This document shows, piece by piece, positions 56,521-64,000 of a DNA stretch of 64,000 nucleotides; position 1 is the stretch's first letter, and each line of letters starts with the position of its first letter. The position numbers and the translations under genes were made by a program. A model generated the notes under the pieces. The model was not told the DNA's origin. It was given only the letters and a program-made list of their open reading frames with translations, and did not search any database. The stretch comes from Notamacropus eugenii (lineage: Eukaryota; Chordata; Mammalia; Diprotodontia; Macropodidae), in the NCBI RefSeq assembly GCF_028372415.1, contig NC_092874.1, positions 119,671,244 through 119,735,243 on the forward strand, read 5' to 3'.

Positions 56521-56794
56521 AGGCATAATAGAACCTAACTGACCTTGTGTTCCAAGACATTCCCAGGTTAGGTCATATCGAGAACTCAATCCTTAGGACT
56601 ACTGGAAACAGAAGAGATCAACCAATATCGTGGGTGAAGTGCTCCCTGTATTTCCCAAACTGGGTCCACAAGGATTTAGTTTCTTAGTCCTGTTTGCAAC
56701 GACTGTGGACTGGTAAATCCAGCCCTGCACCTGGGTAGAGGCCAGGCTGGGGTTTGGGTTGGGGTCTGACAAAGACCGTGGCCGGGCAGGGTCC

Positions 56795-57835
56795 ATGGTG
56801 CTGATTGAACTCTCCCCTGTTTGGGGAGCAAGAAGAAAAGTAGCAGAGAAGTCCCAGCAAAAATGGAGAGTAGAAGTGGTTGGCAAAAATCCAATATTAA
56901 GATGCGGGTTGCCAGTCCCACAACCCGGAGAAAGCCAAAGTCAAGAGACAATGTCCAAGAAACTGAAACTCATTCTGGTTTGGGGAGAAGCAGAGAGGTC
57001 CCCACAAAGACAGAGAGTAGAAGTGGCTGGCAAAGGACCAATATTAAGAGGCGGGTTGCCAGTCCTACAACCCGGAGAGGGCCAAAGTCAAGAGACAATG
57101 CCCAAGAAACTGAAACTCATTCTGGTTTGGGGAGAAGCAGAGAGGTCCCCACAAAAACAGAGAGTAGAAGTGGTTGGCAAAGGACCAATATTAAGAGGCG
57201 GGTTGCCAGGCCTACAACCCGGAGAAAGCCAAAGTCAAGAGACCATGTCCAAGAAACTGAAACTCATTCTGGTTTGGAGAGAAGCAGAGAGGTCCCCACA
57301 AAGACAGAGAGTAGAAGTGTCTGGCAAAGGACCAATATTAAGATGCGGGTTGCCAGGCCTACAACCTGGAGAAGGTCAGAGTCAAGAGACCACGTTGAAG
57401 AAACTGATACTCCTTCTGCTTCGGAGACTAGCAGAGAGGTCCCCACAAAGAAAGAGAGTAGAAGTGCTTGGCAAAGGGCCAATGTTAAGATGCGGGTTGC
57501 CAGGCCTACCACCTGGAGAGAGCCAAAGTCAAGAGACCACGTCCAAGAAACTGAAACTCATTCTGGTTTGGAGAGCAGCAGAGAGGTCCCCACAAAGACA
57601 GAAAGTAGAAGTGGTTGGCAAAAGGCCAATATTAAGATGCGGGTCGCTAGGCTCACAACCTGGAGAAGGCCAAAGTCAAGAGACAGTGCCCAGGAAACTG
57701 AAATTCCCTGTGATTTGGAGAGAAGTGAAGGGGTCCCCACAAAAATGCTGGGCAGAAAAGCTTGGCAAAAAGCCAACATCAAGATGCAGATCATCAAGAC
57801 TAAAGCCAAAATCCATAGCCCTCTAATACAGGAAG
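56795..57835 (+). CDS. Uncharacterised 49-residue-repeat ORF, possible exon
   Basis: I do not recognise this gene. Seven tandem units of exactly 147 bp (start points 56848, 56995, 57142, 57289, 57436, 57583, 57730) are open in two frames. Frame A starts at ATG 56795, ends at a TAA at 57824-57826 (343 residues), and repeats KKLKLILVW and GKGPILRGGLP. Frame B runs from 56809 beyond 57835 and repeats REVPTKTESRSGWQRTNIK, giving a very basic protein. A strong donor, GGAAG|GTAAGA, lies at 57835/57836, inside frame B. No signal peptide, membrane helix or known domain is visible. An exon of a fast-evolving repeat gene and a non-coding minisatellite both fit. Confidence 0.35.
56848..57815. repeat. 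147-bp tandem repeat, ~6.6 units
   Basis: Seven starts of 'gaggtccccacaaa' type are spaced exactly 147 bp each time, with no length change. Units 2 and 3 differ at eight positions by my count (about 95% identical). The first and last units are more diverged, as usual when central units are homogenised. Confidence 0.95.
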
Positions 57836-57879
57836 GTAAGATACACTTTTTTAGTCTCTCTGGCGTCACTGAGATGTAT

Positions 57880-58020
57880 AAGAGCCAGAGCTGGGAAAGA
57901 CCTGGGCTCAAATTCCAACACTTGACACAATAACCTTCTGAAACTGATTAACTCATGTAACCTCCCTGAGACTCAGTTTCCTCTTCTGTAAAATTAAGTT
58001 AATGATACAAACAGTACCCA
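57880..58020 (+). mobile_element. MIR-like fragment
   Basis: 'cctgggctcaaattccaaca', 'gactcagtttcctcttctgt' and 'aaattaagttaatgat' resemble MIR. Confidence 0.55.
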
Positions 58021-58049
58021 TCTCATTCTTATAATTATAAAACAGAGGC

Positions 58050-58795
58050 TATGGAGGGCAAATTCAGTTTATAGAAAGCCTGACAAGAGATCAAACTAAG
58101 TAAAGTCATCTATATGGCATTTAAAGACGAAAATAAACACAGGAAAAATGGAGAAGACCTTAAAAGATTTTTAGAACTCCCTGTTTTCATGATTAACAAT
58201 ACCGTCACTATACTTGGATGGTAACATCAAAGTCCCAGATGTGCTTTTAGAGGAGGTAGAAATGGTACAAAAAGGAACAAACCCAAGAAAATTAGCCATG
58301 TTAGATTAAATGTATGTAGAGGATATCCAAGCTGTACACAACACCATAGTGGAAATAGTAAGGGACAAAGTCACAAGGTATCTGGAGAGGAGGAAGGTAC
58401 CAGGAGGAAGGCATGGGAAAAAGTTTGACCTTTATTAGAACTGAGAAAAAAAGTGACTGAGAGAACATCAATAACTACTGATCTGAATAACTACTTCTTC
58501 CTACTTTCTTCTTTATAATTTATTAACATAAAATATGTATGAGATTTATCTACACATACATTGAGGGCATCCTCAAATTGACAAAAATGTAGAGAACATA
58601 AAATTACACAGTGTTTCTTGTTTTCAGAATAAGAAAAAGTATTTGATTCAGTAGAGCAGAATATTGCCTACAAAGCTTTCTTACAATAACACGTCTCCTA
58701 CTCACACATAAAAATCATTCAAGATTCCTTGAGGGATATAACAATAGAACAACTGTTAAACACTCTCTAATCAGAAACATTGGGAAGTTGAGGAA
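58050..58795 (+). mobile_element. Old LINE RT remnant (R4/RTE-like clade), 5' part
   Basis: In sense, near 58590-58690, an RT block can be read across one break: KCREHKITQCFLF then EKVFDSVEQNIAYKAFL. This resembles the REY..PL.L.F.D.EKAFDSVE block of R4/RTE-like LINEs. The 3' end of what is probably the same element lies at 60370-60675, beyond several SINE insertions. Confidence 0.55.
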
Positions 58796-58884
58796 TTTAC
58801 TGGGAAATAATTGGGAAATGGATGTTTGTTATGGTAATGGAGATGATCCAGTGAAGAAAAAATGATTCCCTACAGATAATTAGC

Positions 58885-59148
58885 TAGGAGCAGCTAGGTG
58901 GTATAGCAGACAGAGCGTCGAGCCTGGAATCAGGAAGACTCATCTTCCTGAGTTCAAATCTAATCTCAGGCATTTATTAAACATGTGATCATGGGCAAGT
59001 CATTTAACCCTGTTTGTTTCAGTTTGCTCATCTGTAAAATGAGCTGGAGATGGAAATGTCAAACCACTCCAGTATCTTTGCCAAGAAAACCCCGAATGGG
59101 GTCACAAAGAGTCAGAGATGACTGAAATGACTGAACAACAACAACATG
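58885..59148 (+). mobile_element. Marsupial CORE-type SINE, full length
   Basis: 'gagcagctaggtggtatagc', 'gagttcaaatctaatctcag', 'catgggcaagtcatttaacc', 'gaaatgtcaaaccactccag', 'aaaccccgaatggggtcaca' and a 'gaacaacaacaa' tail. Confidence 0.92.
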
Positions 59149-59189
59149 GATCTAAGATCCTCCAGATAAAAGGGGGAAGGGAATAACCA

Positions 59190-59458
59190 TTTACATAGCA
59201 CCTACTATGTGCCAGGTACTGTGCTAAATGCTTTAACAATATTGTCTCTTTTGATCCTTACAATAGCACTAAGAGGTAGGTGCTGGCATTTTCTTCACTT
59301 ACAGTCGAGGAAACTGAGGCAAACAAAGGTTAAATGACTTGGCCAGAGTCACACAACTATTAAGTGTGTGTGAGGTCACATTTGAACCTGGAATTCAGGT
59401 GTTCCTGACTCCAGACCCAACACTCTTAACTACTCTTCCACTTAGCTGCCTCATGATG
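59190..59458 (-). mobile_element. MIR/CORE-SINE, minus strand
   Basis: 'acctactatgtgccaggtac', 'gaggaaactgaggcaaacaa', 'ggccagagtcacacaactat' and a 'ccacttagctgcctc' end form the complement of a SINE. Confidence 0.8.
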
Positions 59459-59459
59459 C

Positions 59460-59578
59460 TGGTTGGCTGAAGCCCAGAAACACTACAAGAATCCCCTGTA
59501 TCCTGACTACAGGAAACACAAAGTGGATGAAAGATGGCTACCCCCCAGATTATGACAGGGCTGGAGAGCCTATGATGT
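59460..59578. other. Short spacer
   Basis: About 120 bp of unremarkable sequence between SINEs. Confidence 0.35.
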
Positions 59579-59579
59579 C

Positions 59580-59825
59580 TAATAATAATAGCTAATATTT
59601 ACATAGTGCCTCTTACGTGCCAGGCACTGTGCTAAGTGCTTTATAATTATCTCATTTGATCTTCACAACTACATTGGAAGGTAGGGGTTATCCCCATTCT
59701 ACAGATGAGGAAACTGAGGCAAGCAGAATCACACCACTAATAAGTTTTAAGGTCAGATTTTAACTCCTGACTCCAGGTCCTCTACCTGTCCGTAGACAGG
59801 TCCTGTACCGTTACAGCTTCCATAA
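59580..59825 (-). mobile_element. MIR, minus strand
   Basis: 'gtgcctcttacgtgccaggc', 'ctacagatgaggaaactgag', 'gcaagcagaatcacaccac' and 'ctcctgactccaggtcctct'. Confidence 0.75.
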
Positions 59826-59849
59826 ACCTATAAAGTTTGTCCATCAGGA

Positions 59850-60110
59850 CATGTTGTTGTTATTGTTCAATCATTTCAATTATGTCTGTTTTTGACCCCA
59901 TTTAGGATTTTCTTGGCAAAGATACTGGAGCAGTTTGCCATTTCCTTCTCCCACTTATTTTATACATGAGGAAACTAAGGCAAACAGGGTTAGGTGACTC
60001 GCCCAAGGTCACACAACTAGTGTCTGAGGTCAGATTTAAACTCAGGAACGTGAGCCTTCCCGACTCCAAGCACAGAACTTTATCCATTGTACCATCTATC
60101 TGCCCTATGC
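59850..60110 (-). mobile_element. Marsupial CORE-type SINE, minus strand
   Basis: 'tgttgttattgttcaatcat', 'tttaggattttcttggcaaa', 'gatactggagcagtttgcca', 'aaggtcacacaactagtg' and a 'ctatctgccctatg' end, the complement of a full SINE. Confidence 0.88.
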
Positions 60111-60232
60111 ATATAGTATCCAAAACTAAACAGGAGATTGCTTTTAAATTACAAAACTCCTTTAATGAGCTCCCCCCACCCCAGTTTCTTCCAGAAACAA
60201 AGGCTCATCATTTTAATGCCAATATCAGGTGC

Positions 60233-60362
60233 AGAGGCAGCTAGGTGGTGCAGTGAATACAGCACCAGCCCTGGAGTCAGGAGGATCTGAGTTCAAAAAT
60301 CAGGCTGGGACTCTTACTAGTTGTGTGACCCTAGGCAAGTAACTTCACCTAGTTGCCTACCA
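60233..60362 (+). mobile_element. SINE 5' half
   Basis: 'gaggcagctaggtggtgcag', 'ccctggagtcaggaggatct' and 'tgtgaccctaggcaagtaac', truncated after the central block and inserted ahead of the LINE 3' end. Confidence 0.8.
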
Positions 60363-60369
60363 AAAAATA

Positions 60370-60675
60370 TATTCTGTAAGTGTTCTTGAAAGGATGTAAG
60401 GCATGGAAGACAACAATCTCCAAAGAACTGAAAACGTATCACAGAGGTCATGATGAATATGAACAGTATGAACAGGCTGCAACATTTTAACCAATGAGGA
60501 ACTTGGAACTATAATAGGAAAAGATGGGCTGATCATGTGGGAGGTTGAGGGATGAAAGTGGACAGCCTGAACACTCCATTGATGCCATTGTGACATCAGA
60601 AGAAAGCAAAGAAAGCTGGGAGGACACAGATAGCAGTTGTCCAAGATGGGCCAGAACATAGCCACAACTTTAAAC
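60370..60675 (+). mobile_element. Old LINE C-terminal remnant (R4/RTE-like)
   Basis: Sense reading gives broken versions of the C-terminal W..H/RR..GRP..RW region of such LINEs: 'ggaaaagatgggctgatcat' (compare KRWAGHV), 'gtggacagcctgaacactcc', 'gaagaaagcaaagaaagctg' and 'caagatgggccagaaca'. It probably continues 58050-58795. Confidence 0.5.
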
Positions 60676-60679
60676 TCTG

Positions 60680-61769
60680 TAAATCTTAAGTACCAGATAA
60701 ATATTTTCTATTATTCAGTGACAAGTCACAATCAAGAAATTGAGCTAAAGATTTGTAACAGTAATCACATGGCACACTGAAGTTGTAAATCTGTCCATGT
60801 GCCAGCTGACTTCACTCTCCAAATTCACTTAAACTCTTGTCATACTGCATACTGTCATACTGTTAACTTATCTCCATGGAAGTTGCAGAGCCATAGGGCT
60901 CACTGCCCTCTACAGAAGGGCTTTCTGGGCCCTAGAGTTGAGGAGAAGGTGCTGATGGAAAGCTTTTGCCAGTTCTGGGGCATGAAGGTGAGGAGCTAGC
61001 TCCCAGGTTTTCATTTCTGGTCCATAGCCTTTCCACTAAGACCTGTTTGGAGGTGATCTCTGCATCAATAAGAATTAATGTTTTTCTTCACTGAGAATTT
61101 TTTCTTGCCCTTTGATCAGTACTAGGAAGGTTCCTCAGGTGTAAAGCTGTGTCGATGTATGTGTAGTAGAGCAAAGACCAGTGAAATTTAGGGTGAATGC
61201 ATACAGACAAATTGAACTGTCATCTGCAGGCCATTTGGCTTACTACTTGCAAATGAGTAGGGGTCCTTGACCTGCCACCATCTTTGAAGGTCTGTCAGTC
61301 TTAAAGGCCTGTATGTTTGGGAAAACCTGGTGCCCTATTTACAAAGGCTCTCCAACGTTCTGTGCTTCTACACTTGAACCTTTGAGATCTCCTTGACTGA
61401 GTGTAAATTATCTTATCAATTGGTGGCTTCTGGTTAGCCCCCTATCCCGCTCCCACCCCTACCACTGGTACAAGGTTCAGAGAATGAGAAAAAGAAAAGG
61501 ATAAAAACCATAGTTTGGGAGGGAAAAATAAAGAGGCATGCTGTGGAAAAGTGAATCAAGATATACTGAATTCTGTTAATGTAAGGAGACTTGTTGTTCT
61601 GTTGGTAGGAGGTGTGATAATGGATGCATTCTAGTGTCCTATAGGTTCCTTTGGTCTTCTCTATTGCATTTGGAATAATATACATGGTAACTATAGAATA
61701 AGGTAGACCAAAAACTATGACAAGAATTGAGGAGCCTCAATCTGATGTGAAATAGGATGGGAGGCTACA
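60680..61769. other. No feature recognised
   Basis: Unique-looking sequence without a credible coding frame. Confidence 0.4.
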
Positions 61770-62650
61770 CTGGTGAAGGATTTTTTTTTTCTTTTAATAG
61801 TATTTTTTCCAATTACATGTAAAGAGTTTTCAACATTCACTTTTGTAAAATTTTGAGTTCCAAATTTTTCTTCTTCCCTCGTTTCCAAAGATAGTAAGCT
61901 ATCTGATATAGGCATGTACAATCATGTTAAACAAATTTCCACATTAATCATGCTGTGAAAGAGCAATCAGAACAAAAGGGAAAAAAAGTGAAAGTTGTAG
62001 GTTTTGATCTGCATTCAGACTCCAAAGTTCTTTCTCTGGATGTGGATGGCATTTTCCATCATGAGTCTTTTGGGATTGTCTTGGATCGTTGTGTTGCTGA
62101 GAAGAGCTAAGTCTATTATAATTAATCATCACACAGTGTTGCTGTTGCTGTGTACAACGTTCTCCTGGCTCTGCTCACTTCACTCAGCATCATGTTCATG
62201 TAAGTCTTTCCAGGTTTTTCTGAGATCTGCTTACTTATCATATATGCAAGCTTATCATACAATAATATTCCATTATATTCATATACCACAACTAGTTCAG
62301 CCATTCCCCAATTGATGGACATTCCCTCAAAGACATTATATTTTAATACGGGACATGTTTAATTTGGGATAAAATGGTCCTTTAAGAACACTATGAAAAT
62401 ATAATTCTTTGCCACCACAAAAAGAGCTGCCATAAATATTTTTGTATATGTGGGCCCTTTCCCCTTTTTATGATCTCTTTGGGATACAGACCTAGTAGTG
62501 GTATTGTTGGATCAAAGAGTATGCACAGTTTTATAGCCCTTTGGGCAGAGTTCCTAACTGCTCTCCAGATCAATGGTTGGATCAGTTCACAACTCCACCA
62601 ACAATACATTAGTGTTCCAATTTTCCCACATCTTCTGGTAGAGGATTTTT
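61770..62650 (-). mobile_element. L1 3' end with target-site duplication
   Basis: The body (61786-62634) reads antisense: T-run (the poly(A)) at 61781-61790, 3' UTR, then ORF2 C-terminus. Minus-strand 62391-62609 still shows ILFDPTIPLLGLYPKE, a match to the L1 ORF2 end motif (Y.PAIPLLGIYPKE type). Flanks ctggtgaaggattttt (61770-61785) and ctggtagaggattttt (62635-62650) look like the duplication. Confidence 0.8.
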
Positions 62651-62730
62651 AAAAACCTTTACTTAGTATTTTCCCCAGTTATATATAAAAATAATTTTTA
62701 ATATTTGTTTCTAAAACTCTGAATTCCAAA
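62651..62730 (-). mobile_element. Second short L1 tail at the same target
   Basis: About 80 bp of antisense L1 terminus ('ttttccccagttatat', 'aactctgaattccaaa') lies between ttctggtagaggatttt (62633-62649) and ttctggtagaagatttt (62731-62747), which differ at one base. Confidence 0.75.
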
Positions 62731-62749
62731 TTCTGGTAGAAGATTTTCT

Positions 62750-64000
62750 TGAGTAAATCATAGGTACTTTAGGGAAACCAGTGAAGAAGATTAAGGATAC
62801 TAATTTTGTGAAAGTTGTCTACCATCACCACTATGTAGGATTACAGACAGCTCTCTGACACTAGTCCATTGTTACAGATGCTCAGGGTCACTGAGATGAT
62901 TTCTCTAAAGGGTCATTTACATGTGCTCACACTCTGTAGGTAAACTTCCAATATCAGATTGAGATGGGGCTACCAGATTGCAGAGTCTGATATATGTGTA
63001 CCAGGGAAGAGATGAATCTACCAGGTGGGAGAGATGGGGCTACCAGTCTGTCATGGCATTCTTAATACCATATACTAACCTTCCCCAAAGGACAATTATA
63101 CCATTGATCACAGATAAAGCATCCTATGGGCTACGATCCCTCCCAATTTGGGGGAATTAGAGTGTCTCTCTTGCTTAGATGGTGGACATCTGAGTATGCA
63201 AGCAGGAGTCTCATGTCTAATGTTGAATTAACTTGAGATTTAATTTGGGTTGCTTGATTGCAAGATCCTTCAAACTTACTATTACATGCATAGGTGGCTA
63301 AGGGATGAGGTAGAAACTATTCCAGCTTTGATTAAAGGGTATCTTCTCAGTAATTATGATGACCTGGAATATATGCTATAGAAAAATTAAATTAACTAGA
63401 GAAAAGTGACCTCTTTATCTGTTACTAGTTGAGTTTTCCATCCTCTTAGATACCCCAAACTTTTATAATCTAGCTAAATTAGTGGTGATGGAAATGAACT
63501 TTACATGCTCTTTTCCTCAAATGGTATAGTTTTTACTGGTTATAAATTATTTATGAATAATAAACAGAGAAGAAAATTGAACTACCTCAGGGGAGAGGGC
63601 AGCCTGGGAGAAGAAAAAGTGCAAAAATGTAAGAATGGAAATAATGGAGATAACAGTTATATACCACATCTCTTCTAAGAATGTTGTGATCATCCAAGGA
63701 GTTAAAATTAAGTAGAGGGTTTTGCAAACACAAAAAAAGGTGCTATCTAAGTGCCAGCTATTATTCTTATTGTTAGGGTGGAGGCATCTGTGGAACATTG
63801 GACTTTCATGGGTCTGGATATGTTAGCACCAGCTTAAAGGGATAGAGAAGGGATAGATGAAACCCTTTAGCCAACTGTCCTTGAGGAATTCCTGGAACAC
63901 TTCTATTTTTGTTGTTGTTGTTCTGTTCAAGTAATAGTTACAACTTGAGGGAACAGGGACAGCTGGGATCAAATCAGCCAATCACAGAGTCCCGTGTTGA
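62750..64000. other. No gene recognised
   Basis: A local near-duplication of 'gatggggctaccag' (62963-62976 and 63032-63045) is the only structure noted. The window ends without a gene. Confidence 0.4.

Noticed and set aside
57264-57911. Hydrophobic minus-strand frames over the 147-bp repeat
   Set aside because: They are antisense shadows of the repeat and shift frame relative to each other; no transmembrane gene is implied.

Overview
This window is vertebrate nuclear DNA, and almost certainly from a marsupial. It is AT-rich, has no dense coding, and is packed with retroelements of the kind seen in opossum, koala and other marsupial genomes. These are tRNA/CORE-type SINEs ending in ACAACA tails, MIR, L2 and CR1/L3 fragments, RTE-clade LINE sequence, and L1 elements with a marsupial-type 5' UTR. 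I see no convincing conserved multi-exon gene, no rRNA or tRNA gene, and nothing bacterial. The species cannot be fixed from the sequence alone.

Layout. 1-14.4 kb: old L1, L2, MIR and SINE fragments, one hAT-like remnant and several microsatellites. 14.6-20.5 kb: two tandemly placed ORF1-only L1 derivatives ('half-L1', HAL1-like) and a short 3'-end insertion. 21.6-22.06 kb: an LTR-like retroposed segment with a poly(A) tail and matching flanks. 22.8-26.3 kb: a decayed but nearly full-length RTE-clade LINE on the minus strand, abutting a SINE body. 27-34.4 kb: further old LINEs (an R4/RTE-like RT, L2 RT, L1 ORF1, CR1/L3, L1 3' end) and one LTR-like candidate. 35-37.6 kb: SINEs, L2 and a hAT MITE. 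37.87-40.63 kb: the youngest-looking element, a complete HAL1-like copy with an uninterrupted 374-codon ORF1 and a perfect 16-bp target-site duplication. 40.9-42.4 kb: a DNA transposon with terminal inverted repeats, CR1/L3 and CA repeats. 45.1-46.9 kb: a truncated U4 snRNA retropseudogene and a YWHAZ (14-3-3 zeta) processed pseudogene. 48.1-52.3 kb: an old minus-strand L1 split by a younger HAL1-like element. 52.3-55.5 kb: L2 RT remnants on both strands. 56.4-57.9 kb: the only region that might be a host gene. It has seven exact-length 147-bp tandem units open in two frames and ending at a consensus splice donor, beside a minus-strand TATA/first-exon candidate. 58-64 kb: an R4/RTE-like LINE remnant broken up by SINEs, then L1 3' ends that appear to have used one target site twice.

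Functionally, the window records retrotransposition. L1-type machinery can account for the L1 and HAL1 copies and the processed pseudogene; the U4 copy is also a retroposed RNA. RTE-type machinery is the likely driver of the ACAACA-tailed SINEs (inference from tail type). The most interesting items are the intact HAL1-like ORF1, the 147-bp repeat ORF, the U4 retropseudogene, the LTR-like retroposon, and the RTE/SINE head-to-head junction.
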